A model generated the notes under the pieces. The model did not search any database and was not told the DNA's origin. It was given only the letters and a program-made list of their open reading frames with translations. A DNA stretch of 64,000 nucleotides from Akebia trifoliata (taxonomy: Eukaryota > Streptophyta > Magnoliopsida > Ranunculales > Lardizabalaceae): NCBI GenBank assembly GCA_017979445.1, contig CM030706.1, forward strand, positions 15,176,967 to 15,240,966, given 5' to 3'. Every line of letters starts with the position of its first letter. The first letter of the stretch is position 1. A program made the position numbers and the translations under genes. Below are positions 36,101-43,273 of the stretch, piece after piece.

Positions 36101-39100
36101 AGGGTTCATTTTTAGCTGGTGTTGTCAACACCTCTAGAAGACCCTTCTTAGCGTGGTAGCATGGGTACTTTCGCCTTCTTGTCCTTAACGACGATATCAT
36201 CCACGTAATCCTCCATCTCCTTGTGCATCATGTCGTGGAAGATCGTGGTCATGACACGTTGGTATGTCACCCCCGTGTTTTCTAGGCCGAAAGGCATGAC
36301 TGTGTAGTGGAAATTCCCGATGGGTGTCCAAAATGTGGTTTCTCTGCATCATCAAGTGCCATTCTTATCTAGTAATACCCACTGTATCCATCCATAAACG
36401 AAAACACACCATTTCCGGCAACTACATCTACCATCATGTCTATATTTGACAAAGGAAAATCATCTTTTGGGCATGCTCGATTCAAGTGTCTAAACTCAAC
36501 ACAATAATGTATCTGTCCATTCTTTTTCTTTACCAGTACCACCTTTGCTAGCCAAATAGGGTGATGTATGGGTTTAATGAACCCGGCTTAAAATAACTTC
36601 TGCACTTCGTCTGTGATCTGTTGCTTGACATCATGCCTAAAATGCTAGGGAGTAGGGAGTATGCTTGATCGGTCAACTCCCTTCTACCACCTTCAAGTGC
36701 TGTTGTATCACATTTCTCTCTAATCCTAGCATATCAAAGTATGTCTAGGCAAACAGATCTTGAAATTCCTTTAGCAAAGCCAACAGTTCCTCATGATTTC
36801 CAAGAAAATCCTTATCAATGTGCACTGTGCGCCCGGACCCTAGGGGACCGATACAGTGCTCTTCTACTCTTCTGACTACATTCTTCACTTCGTCTCGCAT
36901 GGTGGAAAAGCTTCCTCTCGCTCTTCTCTGGCAACAAGAACCCGTTCTGGTCAATAAAGGGCACCGCCAAGTCCTTGAATCGACCGTCATAAACGATAGA
37001 CAACTTTTCCATTAGGCAGGACCGTTCTGTCGACTTTGTTGGTCCTAGCGTCGTAGCGCCCCCTCTTCATTTCCCTGTCATGAGTCTTTGACGTTGCTCC
37101 CCACGCAAGCAGGGGTGTCGAGCATAGTCGTGGCCCTCTATCCTCTTCAAAAAAAATAACTTCCGCGAAGTGGGCTTCTTCTAGTGTGAATAGCGTTTCC
37201 AACACCGATAGCGTTATCACCTCCCCTCTGACCACTGTCTTTACGCACTAGTGAAACATTGAACTTATTGTTCATACCTTGTGGAGCCATGAGCGTCCTA
37301 ACAATACGTGGTATGACGTTTCAACGTCAATCACGTGCAAGCGTACCGTTGTTTGGACCAGCCCTACCTCCATCCTTAGATGCACATAGCCAATGGCGCC
37401 GAAACTTTGTCCGTTGAAGCTCAATATTTCGCTAATGAAGCATGTTGTCTTTTGCCTTGAGATGTCGGATCAGATCGAGGACTTTCAAAGACATTAGATT
37501 CAATGACGCTCCAGTGTCCACAAAGGCCCTCTTCAAGCGTGTCCCGTTGATGAATACAGTGATATAAAGGGGTTGCAGGTAGTCTAATACCATTAATATT
37601 TTATTTTCGTTGAAAACGATGTCCATATTCTACCATTTTGTCAGCTCGTTCCCTGTTGAGATGGCGGCTAATGTTACTGAGGTCTCGTATCGCTTTTCAT
37701 CCGAAAGTTTTAGATGGTCCAAAAATTATTTGAATAAGGCGGATCCCTGGAGCTTTGTAACAATCGGATCGACCTCCTCAATTGTCTTCTCTCTAACGTC
37801 GTGTGTGACCATCAATACCTTGTGGGCGTGGTCTGGCAGTGGATTGACGCGGGTGAGTTCGTCGGTGCTGAACTAAAGTTTGCCAGTCTCGCATCTCTCG
37901 ACAAAAATTTTCCTCAACAGGTGGCAATTTCTGGTGGGTGTCCTAACTAGCGGTGGAACTTGCAGTACCAAGGGTTAGCCTATTCCATTGATGTTGGCTC
38001 TCGCCTTACAAGTGGCATTCTGACCGCGCCGTCCCTAATCCACGCTTCCATTATCTGCTCCACCTCTTCCACGTTGTAGGGGAAATTAGGTACCACTTCC
38101 TGTTATAGTCTCTATTGTAATGACCTGAAAATCCTAAAATGTATCTCGAGGAAAGAATTTTAGATCCGTGCATTGATTTAAAAGTTATCAAATCCTCGAG
38201 TTTCGCGTTAGATATTTTACAATAGGTAAATGACACCTTAGAGACGTAATTTGAGGAAACCGATCATATCATTAGATTCGTGTCGAAAAATCACCCGAAA
38301 TAGAGTATAAGTTTGTCCAATTCGGCATTTGGGAAAAACAATTCCCAAAATGACAAGTATGTCCCAACTTAAGTGATATAAATATCTAAATTCTATTAGA
38401 AAAATCAGATTTTTCTTATTCTCCTCTCTAAACAAATCTCAACCATTTTCCTTCAATATTTGAAACTCAGATCTACGCCAAACGAGAACGATCCGAGCTT
38501 AGGCGCAAGAAGGAAAGTTGTTCCTCTCGCCGAGGGTTACGCGTGGACGCAAAGAAATCCGATTTTCGCCGGAAGAAAATTTTGGAGATTGGTCGGAGGC
38601 GATTTTAAAGTTCGTTCAACCGTTGAAAATAGCTTGATGTAGGTTGCCTTCCCTTCTACCTTCTAGTTATGCGATAATTTCATAGAAAATCCATATGATT
38701 GTTGATAAATCGATTATTTCATTAAGTTTATACATATTTGAACGATTTGAATCATGTTTACATGCTTAGTTATGATTGGTTTTAGTTCATTTGATGTAAT
38801 ATAAGCATTTTATAGTTAATATGATATTTGGATCGAGTTTGGTCGAGTTTCGACGAAAAATCAGCAATTCGGAAAAGTATCCGAATGTTGAGTTTGGTTC
38901 TAATTTGTTTTGTGTTGCTTCCATATAGTATGTATACCCATTTCCTACATTTATTTCATTAAAACTAATTAAGTATTACTTTAAGTTCTTTAATAAATAA
39001 ATAAATAGTTCGTTTTCAATTTCGACTTTGAAAAAAATTATTTTTCAACACTTAGTTAAATTTTCATAGATTTTCAGCTTATGGTTTTATCTTTGTTTTC

Positions 39101-42100
39101 GAGTCTCTCGACTCAACCAAAACCATCGAATGGAATTGGTTGATGCTTTATGGATTTCGAATTACTTTAATAGATATGTAGGAAATTAGATGATAGATTG
39201 ATCGATTTAATTGATGGATGGATAGAGAGAACGTATGTTCTCGACTGATTGATGGGACAGTGCCTCCAGTTTTACGTAGTGGCCATGCCACGTAAAACGT
39301 GATAGATAGATAGAGGGATGAGATGGTTGATGGATGGATATGACAGATAACTGTCACTGGAGGGCACTACCAGATTTTGTTTGTATTTTCGATTAAAATA
39401 AATGATATATTATATACAAAATAAATTACTTTGTTTACCAGTAAAGATTTGTAGAAAACCCATAAAGAGTGACGCGTTGCTATGTATCCGGAAGCGGCGA
39501 GTCAATCTAGGATAACACTAGATGTCATATGCTCTTCGGTAGTATGGGATACCTTAGAGCATATTACAACTTATGAAATCCGGGAATTTCTCCTACTTAT
39601 TTTCTGGGGAACGTTGTGTGTAAAGGCGGTCTCTGTATAGTGTAGAGATAGGCGGGGTTCACATGCATTGCCTCTTGATAGGCTTCAACGCGAGGGGTCT
39701 CCTAGGCTAGTTAGTGATCACTTTTAGTCTGTAGTCGTCAAACGGTCGACCTCACCGTTAGTTGAACTCAGTATTGGGTTCTTGGTCAACGGCCAGTCTG
39801 AGCCGGATAAATGGTCATCCAACCGTGGTATGCTAGACCGGCCACAAAATCAGTTTATAACGATGGGATTCCACATCGGAGGTTAAGTTTGGAATATCGT
39901 ATTGCCATAGCCGAGGCGGTTATATCGGCGTGTTCCTCTGCTCTCTTATCGATTACACCGCCGTGTTTTTATTATGTATCTTTTTCTTATTTTGTAATGA
40001 TTGATAGATGTTTTCATTTAAAAGATGCATATGCTACTTTAAATGATAGAAATGATAGGTTGAAATTATTTAACTGTTTATTGAATATGCTTAGACATTT
40101 ATCGTATGTTACATTATGAAAAACTTACATTATTTAACTGTTCAACTGATTACTCGTGCATGTATGACTCGTTGTTAGAACGGCGTTCATCCTGCTGAGT
40201 AACATTCCCCTGTTACTCACCCTATCCTTCCCCTTTCAGATTATTCAACTTTTGAAGAACCGTTCTTTGAGGAGTCTTTTGAGGAGGTCCTTGAGGAGGA
40301 TCAGATTGATGTCTTGCCGCCGCCATGTCTTTAAGGACTAGTAGAGGATCTTAGCGGTTTTTGGTTGTAGATAAGAAACATAGTAGTTTAGAAATTTTTG
40401 TAACCTGATGAATTATGAGATTAAAGATCTTGACTTATATCAGTGTTTGTCAATTTCTTCTGTTTACTCTAGACTCTCGTATAGATGTTAGTTAAATGTT
40501 TATTCCGCTGCGTATATTTTCTTTTCATAAGTATTATTATTTATGAATGTTCTGTCAGATTGTGTGATTGATTACCTCACACCTCGAGATTCTAACCGAT
40601 GAATCATAGGGATTCGTGTTGGGATTTCGGGACGTGACATCTATTGTTCTAGTTCTTCAAGAAATTACAGTCCCGTGCGGGAGTTCTCTTTCACTGCCTA
40701 TCCGACGTACAGACCTGATGCCCAAATCATTTCTCCATCCTTACCAATCCATGGGTTTCCAGGTTTTGAGTGCAAACGTTTTTTCCGAAGGCGCCGGGAC
40801 CGACCACAATTTTTTGGCTGCCTAGTGGAGTTTGAAAAAACTGGCTAGTTTTAGATTCTCGAGGAGGGCTCGATAAAGGAGCAACATTCCCATAATGCAC
40901 ATCTCAACCAATTTGGTTTCGTCAATCTATTCGTGATAGTCCATAGCGCCCTCACGAAATCTCGTTACAAAGACATTCAAGTGCTCTTTCTCTTGGCGCA
41001 TCCGTCCTAGGTTCGTTACTACCACTTGTTCGCACACAATAAAAAAAAATTCGATTAAAGGCATCTGCTTATTGTCTCCACTTTTGGACCGATCCGGCCG
41101 GTAAGTGATTGTACCAATTGTATGTTTTCCCAGTCAGGGATTTTGAAAATTCCCATAGTCGCAGATCATCGTCAATGGCGTAGCCTCCGAGTGCTTCCAA
41201 GAACCGAGAAACATGTTCCCTTGAATTGCCCTTTCCGTCGTACATGGGGAACACTGGTGTCGCATACCCCCTAGGGTACGATTTCTGTTGAAGGAAGCTT
41301 GGGTACGGAAGATCGTACTCATAGGGGTACTTTTCTTCCTTCAGCGCCCTTTCCCACTCTAGCAACTATGTTAATTCTGAAATCATCACAAATCCTTGAG
41401 GTTGCTCCAGTGGGATTACTTGGGGCGTCGACCCATGCTGTTTGGCCCTTGGGTGACACGGGTGCTTTTGTTTCGTGTGCCGCTGTCGACATGGACGCAC
41501 CTCTTACATCTCCCGCTTCATCCAAGACAGTGGGCTGTTGCGGAGTGTACAATGCTTGTGGCAATCTCCTCAGGAATTGGAGTATCTCCACTTTGGCTCT
41601 TGTTATCCCTCGTAGCAGTTCCCCCAGTGGCCACAGTGTCGTTGGGGGCACTTCCAGCGTAGGCTCGAGTTGCTCATGAGTCGTGGCATTAGCAATGTCT
41701 GCTATGGCATCATCATGGGCCCGATCTCTCTTTGTATTGGTCATGTTTTGCTACAGATAGCTTCGTTTTCTGGGACGCATCATTTTGGTATTTCCCCTCC
41801 CTAGTGGAGTCGCCAAATGTTTACTTGCGGAACTTGCCGCGAATAAGGACTTAGTATGTGTAGCTAGATTCAAGAAAAAGAGCTCCAAGGACTATATATT
41901 ATAGATCCAAGCATGGTAATTAGGTCTTGGGATGTTTTGTTTATCCTGTCTGCTAAGAAGGGGAGGAGGCCAAGTGGTGGTAAGGGAGAGAGAGAAAGAG
42001 AGGGATCCTGTGCCAGTTTCTACAACAATGCCGACTCTAGAACCCTTTGATCCTTGTCCCATCAAGGGGATAGCCCTGGTATAAATAGGGGGTCCCTCCC

Positions 42101-43273
42101 TCTCTTTGCTTGCCTGCTCGACGGATGCCAGCTCAGACATCAGGGGTAGGTAGGCCAAGTTGTTGTCTAGGGTTGACCTTCTCTGTCAGAGAGGTCAACC
42201 CTAGATAGCAGATCTTCCTTTAAGGTTGACAAAAGGGATGTCAGCAGAGCTGACACCCCCTGTGGCTGTGGCAGGTTCCCCTAAGGATCGACAAATGGAA
42301 GAGACGTCAGACCTGCTGACACCTTCATCAGGAGAGGTGTCAGCCTGGTTGGCACTCCTCAGAGAGCTCCAATCCCCAAGTGCCACCCCCTGTTGTCCCT
42401 GATGTTGGCATGTTCTTCATCTCATGGCCATCAAACCTACACCTCACAATTCCCCTCTTCCTCAATGCCTACACCCCCATACCTTGGGCAATAGAGGCCC
42501 ACATCGCTGTGCCCCGTCGGCTATCGGAGCTGCCTCCTAGGGGCCTGTACTCATATGACGCCATCTGGCATCCTCGGTATCTGTGCTTAGGGACGCCTTT
42601 CTTTTATGCCTTCGGGCTTGTTTGTGTTTTTTTCCTTCTTCTTCTTTTCAGTGGCTATCTCAGCCTCCTTTTTTTTCCCTCTCTTTTCTTATCAATAAAA
42701 TTGTTATACTTATCCACAAACAAAACAAAAAAACAAAAATGATAAGATCGCAGAACACATCAATTATACTAAAGAATTGTTTTCTTCAACCTTAATTCAA
42801 TTTCAACCACGAAAATGCCAAGGAAAACAAATTGCTGATCAAATCAAATCTCAAAAAGAAAAAACAAACAAACATATTACCTTGACAAGAGGAATAAACC
42901 AATCAACCAAATCGTTCTCCTTCATCTGAGCACCAATTCGACACAATGACTCCACAGCTTTGTCCCTCACACAAGTTTCCTCAACAGTGCAAAGAGTTTC
43001 TAAAGGTGGGAGCAAAAGATGTGCATACTCAACTCCACCAACATAGGGAATAAAAACCCCCAATTCTTCGGCCATTGCAAGAAGCACTTCGTCATCATCG
43101 TCATTGTTCTCACTCAGAAACGGAATCAATTCCTTCCGTGTTCTCTCCTCTCCAAGGGCACGAGCAATCGTCGAAAGTCTACGAATTGAGTTTAATCGCA
43201 GCTGAATGTCCTCGTTTTTCAGCTCATCTATCAAAATCGCGATCGGATACAGCGGCTCATCGATCATAGCCAT
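12077..43273 (-). CDS. PP2AA: protein phosphatase 2A 65-kDa scaffolding subunit A (PR65/PP2AA)
   Basis: The product is the HEAT-repeat scaffold that holds the PP2A catalytic C and regulatory B subunits; in plants it acts in the cytosol and nucleus in hormone, stress and cell-division signalling. Coding exons, in order: 42881-43273, 30774-31020, 30041-30153, 28416-28495, 28006-28147, 27760-27840, 26503-26607, 23046-23228, 18757-18849, 12488-12627, 12286-12352, 12077-12196. All 11 introns are GT-AG, phases agree, and the sum is 1764 bp, or 587 residues plus stop, the usual plant length. Family blocks include [12 protein letters not shown] at the N-terminus, [57 protein letters not shown] and the C-terminal [13 protein letters not shown]...VMMSS. 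Introns total about 29 kb because of transposons, yet no exon is damaged. The plant paralogues (Arabidopsis RCN1/PP2AA1, PP2AA2, PP2AA3) are too similar to assign a number. Confidence 0.97.
12286..12352 (-). CDS. PP2AA: PP2AA coding exon 11
   Basis: Residues 526-548 ([22 protein letters not shown]). The donor is a consensus GTAAGT; phase 0 at the end. Confidence 0.95.
12488..12627 (-). CDS. PP2AA: PP2AA coding exon 10
   Basis: Residues 480-525 plus two bases of codon 526 ([20 protein letters not shown]...INASKD). It is separated from exon 9 by the 6.1-kb copia-bearing intron 9. Confidence 0.96.
12628..14039. other. PP2AA intron 9, part upstream of the copia insertion
   Basis: Non-coding. 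Short ORFs are present but none has a recognisable domain. A patch at about 13440-13540 (CTAACCTCTGCCCC...AAAACCCTAATTC) looks like ordinary plant UTR-type sequence but cannot be tied to a gene. The 5' LTR expected for the neighbouring copia element was not found here. Confidence 0.4.
14040..18370 (+). mobile_element. nearly full-length decayed Ty1/copia element in PP2AA intron 9
   Basis: On the plus strand, antisense to the host gene, the gag-pol order is intact although every frame has stops. Gag lies at about 14040-14830 ([20 protein letters not shown]; a degraded CCHC knuckle near 14790). Protease lies near 15115 with the catalytic triplet changed to DSS, followed by [19 protein letters not shown]. 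Integrase includes the [12 protein letters not shown] block near 15805. Reverse transcriptase spans about 16600-17200 with an intact YVDD at 17120-17131, and RNase H lies at 17580-17760 ([28 protein letters not shown]). A polypurine tract (TTGAGGGGGAG) at 18067-18077 precedes the presumed 3' LTR, which starts TATCGGACTATG; its right end near 18370 is approximate. No 5' LTR was found. It resembles the Ale/Retrofit group (inference). Confidence 0.85.
18371..18756. other. PP2AA intron 9, part downstream of the copia insertion
   Basis: Ordinary AT-rich intron sequence; nothing else recognised. Confidence 0.4.
18757..18849 (-). CDS. PP2AA: PP2AA coding exon 9
   Basis: Residues 449-479 ([20 protein letters not shown]...HIIPQ), part of the C-subunit-binding half. 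The acceptor is TTATTGCAG and the donor GTTTAGTC. Confidence 0.96.
18850..19604. other. PP2AA intron 8, proximal part
   Basis: Non-coding. Overlapping short ORFs on both strands at 19289-19609 show no domain; the internal near-repeat CCAGATGGCA (about 19412 and 19471) may explain them. Confidence 0.4.
19605..19798. repeat. 97-bp two-copy direct repeat at the start of a solo LTR
   Basis: GCATTGGGGCTGTTTGTAGAA at 19591 and GCATTGGGACTGTTTGTAGAA at 19688 start two copies, each followed by CCAATTTCC and TTTAGTTAGGCCTTATTTTA. The duplicated stretch includes the presumed LTR terminus and the adjacent CTGTT target sequence. Confidence 0.8.
19702..22525. repeat. solo LTR (about 2.8 kb) in PP2AA intron 8
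   Basis: The sequence starts TGTAGAAACCC and ends GGTCGTGACA. It is flanked by identical 5-bp CTGTT on both sides (19697-19701 and 22526-22530), the signature of LTR integration. No gag or pol lies inside, so it is best read as a solo LTR left by LTR-LTR recombination. Because the first 97 bp are duplicated, the left end could equally be 19605, where CTGTT also precedes TG. The G-rich GTGACA end resembles that of the solo LTR in intron 1. Orientation was not determined. Confidence 0.65.
21212..21550. repeat. tandem duplication, period 170 bp
   Basis: ATTAGAGGACTAAGTGTCAT begins copies at 21212 and 21382, each running to CACGAAAAA(C/T)CCTAGGTGA with only scattered differences. It lies within the presumed solo LTR. 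Confidence 0.85.
22526..23045. other. PP2AA intron 8, distal part
   Basis: A slightly GC-richer stretch (22530-22745) continues the target sequence of the solo LTR and is followed by AT-rich intron. No gene recognised. Confidence 0.4.
23046..23228 (-). CDS. PP2AA: PP2AA coding exon 8
   Basis: Residues 388-448 ([20 protein letters not shown]...CMQWLEDK). Phase 0 at both ends; almost invariant relative to the plant family. Confidence 0.96.
23229..23899. other. PP2AA intron 7, proximal part
   Basis: AT-rich intron; nothing recognised. Confidence 0.4.
23900..24330 (-). mobile_element. LINE 3' fragment with zf-RVT-like region
   Basis: On the minus strand the frame ending at 24020 reads [20 protein letters not shown], matching the W..P..FWxIWxERN block near the C-terminus of plant LINE reverse transcriptases. 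An upstream stretch, frameshifted, reads [17 protein letters not shown], similar to the zf-RVT 'DHLFLHC...W..F' pattern. The rest of the LINE is missing, as expected for a 5'-truncated insertion. It lies sense to the host gene in intron 7. Confidence 0.6.
24331..25544. other. PP2AA intron 7, middle part
   Basis: No confident gene or element. The stretch 24640-25060 has a base composition unlike ordinary intron and may be more degraded LINE sequence on the minus strand, but no diagnostic motif is left. Confidence 0.3.
25545..25700 (+). mobile_element. Ty1/copia RNase H fragment
   Basis: One plus-strand frame reads [20 protein letters not shown] followed by YIAMVMM. This is the copia RNase H block (SWKSKKQ..V..SS.EAEY.A) with the conserved glutamates. 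Nothing upstream or downstream is recognisable as copia, so it is an isolated scrap. Confidence 0.7.
25701..26502. other. PP2AA intron 7, distal part
   Basis: AT-rich; it may hold the degraded 3' end or LTR of the adjacent copia fragment, but nothing diagnostic is seen. Confidence 0.3.
26503..26607 (-). CDS. PP2AA: PP2AA coding exon 7
   Basis: Residues 353-387 ([20 protein letters not shown]...KLDQVNQ), phase 0 at both ends. It has no ATG-initiated ORF of its own and was placed from the AATGCAG acceptor, the CCAG/GTTTGT donor and family similarity. Confidence 0.95.
26608..27759. other. PP2AA intron 6
   Basis: 1152-bp AT-rich intron; no element or gene recognised. Confidence 0.5.
27760..27840 (-). 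CDS. PP2AA: PP2AA coding exon 6
   Basis: Residues 326-352 ([20 protein letters not shown]...VLGK). The acceptor is TTTTGCAG and the donor GTAAGAAT. Confidence 0.95.
27958..27976. repeat. (GA)n run in PP2AA intron 5
   Basis: GA dinucleotide run close to the exon 5 donor; CT-rich on the transcribed strand. Confidence 0.75.
28006..28147 (-). CDS. PP2AA: PP2AA coding exon 5
   Basis: Residues 278-325 ([20 protein letters not shown]...ILPCVK). Ends in phase 0 with donor GTACATTT. Confidence 0.95.
28416..28495 (-). CDS. PP2AA: PP2AA coding exon 4
   Basis: Residues 252-277 plus two bases of codon 278 ([20 protein letters not shown]...EPT). Its 80-bp length was set by the GATAG acceptor and the CCAG/GTACTT donor, which restore the frame with exon 5. 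Confidence 0.95.
28718..28999. mobile_element. MITE-like element in PP2AA intron 3
   Basis: The interval ends in imperfect inverted repeats: left GCCTGCTTGGTATGGC, and right GAACAAGCTGGGCC, whose complement is GGCCCAGCTTGTTC. Each end has an inner 14-bp palindrome TGCAAATATTTGCA (28750-28763 and 28965-28978). GATTTGCATTT-type words recur inside. The size and symmetry suggest a non-autonomous DNA transposon, perhaps hAT-like. The target-site duplication is not clear, so the boundaries are approximate. Confidence 0.5.
29000..30040. other. PP2AA intron 3, part next to exon 3
   Basis: AT-rich intron containing a (CAA)n microsatellite at about 29415-29443 and homopolymer runs at 29338-29350 and 29389-29400. 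No gene recognised. Confidence 0.5.
30041..30153 (-). CDS. PP2AA: PP2AA coding exon 3
   Basis: Residues 214-251 ([11 protein letters not shown]...VSFSQ). The acceptor is CATTTCAG and the donor GTAAACCC; ends in phase 0. Confidence 0.96.
30266..30507 (+). mobile_element. non-autonomous Helitron, 242 bp, in PP2AA intron 2
   Basis: It starts TCTATATAATAAAAC, a typical Helitron 5' end, and finishes with CTAG at 30504-30507. Nine bases before that end lies the hairpin GTGCCAGTAGGCAC (30481-30494; stem GTGCC/GGCAC, loop AGTA). The flanking bases are A (30265) and T (30508), as expected for insertion into AT without target duplication. The interior has three degenerate copies of an about 50-bp unit around AGAATACCCC/TAGTACCCC (30321, 30371, 30421). 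It has no coding capacity. Confidence 0.8.
30774..31020 (-). CDS. PP2AA: PP2AA coding exon 2
   Basis: Residues 132-213 plus the first base of codon 214. The acceptor is CCTCTCCAG before [11 protein letters not shown]; the donor GTATACGG follows LTQD. The first part of this exon is duplicated in intron 1 (see 31157-31192). Confidence 0.96.
31157..31192 (-). pseudogene. duplicated fragment of PP2AA exon 2 (pseudo-exon) in intron 1
   Basis: On the minus strand this reads CAG then [12 protein letters not shown], a copy of the exon 2 start [12 protein letters not shown] 172 bp upstream in transcript direction. The flanking intron is duplicated too: TCACAGCAACATAAACAAG at 31066 and TCACAGCAACGTAAACAAG at about 31291. 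The copy keeps an AG before the pseudo-exon, but an A-rich insertion of about 45 bp (plus strand 31196-31240) now replaces the pyrimidine tract. The frame reaches a stop soon after (SSLIST). Confidence 0.85.
31640..32060 (-). mobile_element. possible LINE 3' tail fragment
   Basis: Minus-strand frames give [20 protein letters not shown], then [10 protein letters not shown] and RPQFFG. This resembles the RWFGHV...R..., MALDRAEWR, DP..LG tail seen in some plant LINE-type reverse transcriptase ORFs. Several frameshifts are required, so the call is tentative. Confidence 0.4.
32061..33013. other. PP2AA intron 1, T-rich stretch
   Basis: Strongly T-rich on the plus strand (32570-32930). A direct repeat TTATTAGCC(T/C)ATG...TTAGTATAA occurs at about 32271 and 32926, roughly 655 bp apart; it could be terminal repeats of a small element or a segmental duplication. 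No coding sequence. Confidence 0.4.
33014..33027. repeat. C14 homopolymer
   Basis: Fourteen consecutive C residues on the plus strand (G14 on the strand of the host transcript). Confidence 0.9.
33030..33530 (-). mobile_element. LINE-type RNase H (RVT_3-like) fragment
   Basis: Minus-strand frames give [18 protein letters not shown], then a broken middle with [11 protein letters not shown], then [19 protein letters not shown] and [13 protein letters not shown]. The order NTDGS...GGGIG, EA, ETN..AD, PP..L..IL matches the plant RVT_3 RNase H-like domain at the end of many LINE ORFs. Stops and a frameshift make it non-functional. It abuts the antisense plant-mobile-domain ORF that starts at about 33535. 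Confidence 0.65.
33535..35945 (+). pseudogene. plant mobile domain (PMD, aminotransferase-like) ORF, broken
   Basis: Plus-strand frames carry the PMD core: [20 protein letters not shown] followed by [13 protein letters not shown], a TAG at 33720-33722, then ALDFYIA and [14 protein letters not shown] (about 33805). After a frameshift, [18 protein letters not shown] follows (34165 onward), and a serine-rich tail ends in LPPVGSAQ-like sequence near 35945. PMD proteins occur both as plant host genes and as accessory genes of plant transposons; their biochemical role is not settled. This copy has several stops and frameshifts. It is antisense to gypsy element 2, meeting its reverse transcriptase at about 35940, so it may be that element's antisense additional ORF or an unrelated insertion. 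Confidence 0.65.
35880..37235 (-). pseudogene. gypsy element 2 reverse transcriptase (partial)
   Basis: Read on the minus strand: [20 protein letters not shown] and FQDLFA (RT entry), [15 protein letters not shown] near 36400, [14 protein letters not shown] near 36270, an intact YVDD (36196-36207), and [16 protein letters not shown] with [11 protein letters not shown] (thumb). Stops at several places make it non-coding today. Homology stops near 35940, before RNase H. Confidence 0.85.
37432..37626 (-). pseudogene. gypsy element 2 aspartic protease
   Basis: The minus-strand frame reads [20 protein letters not shown] followed by SLNLM: the retroviral-type protease active site DTGAS with its usual hydrophobic surroundings. 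It is flanked by further gag/pol linker with stops. Confidence 0.8.
37880..38110 (-). pseudogene. gypsy element 2 gag, C-terminal part
   Basis: Minus-strand translation gives [11 protein letters not shown] and WYCKFHR..GHP, the degenerate C-x-x-H...GH pattern seen in this gag type. It joins the part right of 40644 once the solo LTR and one target copy are removed. Confidence 0.65.
38116..40639. repeat. solo LTR, 2524 bp, inserted in gag of gypsy element 2
   Basis: It begins TGTAATGACC (38116) and ends GGGACGTGACA (40639). It is bracketed by the perfect 5-bp duplication TCTAT (38111-38115 and 40640-40644). The flanking gag reading resumes on the other side. No internal gag or pol is present. 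The TGTAATGACC start and GTGACA end are typical of plant chromovirus (Tekay-like) LTRs, so the LTR is probably on the plus strand (inference). GATA/GATG-rich patches occur at 39170-39350. Confidence 0.85.
40645..41744 (-). pseudogene. gypsy element 2 gag, N-terminal and capsid part
   Basis: The ATG at 41744 opens [20 protein letters not shown] and runs to 41319. An overlapping frame (41069-41365) carries the capsid: [27 protein letters not shown] and [14 protein letters not shown] frameshift around 41320-41365 separates them, and stops follow below 41069. Confidence 0.8.
41801..41815 (-). other. primer-binding-site-like sequence of element 2
   Basis: The minus strand reads TGGCGACTCCACTAG two bases inside the LTR terminus. 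It is shared in near-identical form with the other two minus-strand gypsy elements of the window. The tRNA was not identified. Confidence 0.55.
41818..42722 (-). repeat. LTR of gypsy element 2
   Basis: TG at 41818 adjoins the PBS-like site; the outer CA is placed at about 42722 (TCCACAAACA), just 158 bp from the exon 1 donor. A strong TATAAATAGG lies on the opposite (plus) strand at about 42079, and ATCAATAAAA at about 42691 is also on the plus strand. The LTR may therefore carry an antisense transcription unit. The other LTR copy is missing. Confidence 0.6.
42881..43273 (-). CDS. PP2AA: PP2AA coding exon 1
   Basis: Residues 1-131. The start ATG (43271-43273) opens [20 protein letters not shown], the family N-terminus. 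The exon ends in phase 0 at VK with donor GTAATATG. It covers HEAT repeats 1-3, the B-subunit-facing end of the scaffold. Confidence 0.97.

Larger units (their letters stand above)
35880..42722 (-). mobile_element. Ty3/gypsy element 2 in PP2AA intron 1 (truncated, nested)
   Basis: The minus-strand order from the right is LTR (41818-42722), PBS-like site, gag, protease and reverse transcriptase; RNase H, integrase and the left LTR are missing. Gag is interrupted at 40640/38115 by a solo LTR. The element lies in the same orientation as the host gene, entirely within intron 1, and ends within the RT thumb region at about 35880-35940, where the antisense PMD ORF begins. Its PBS-like sequence matches those of elements 1 and 3. 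All frames have stops. Confidence 0.8.
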
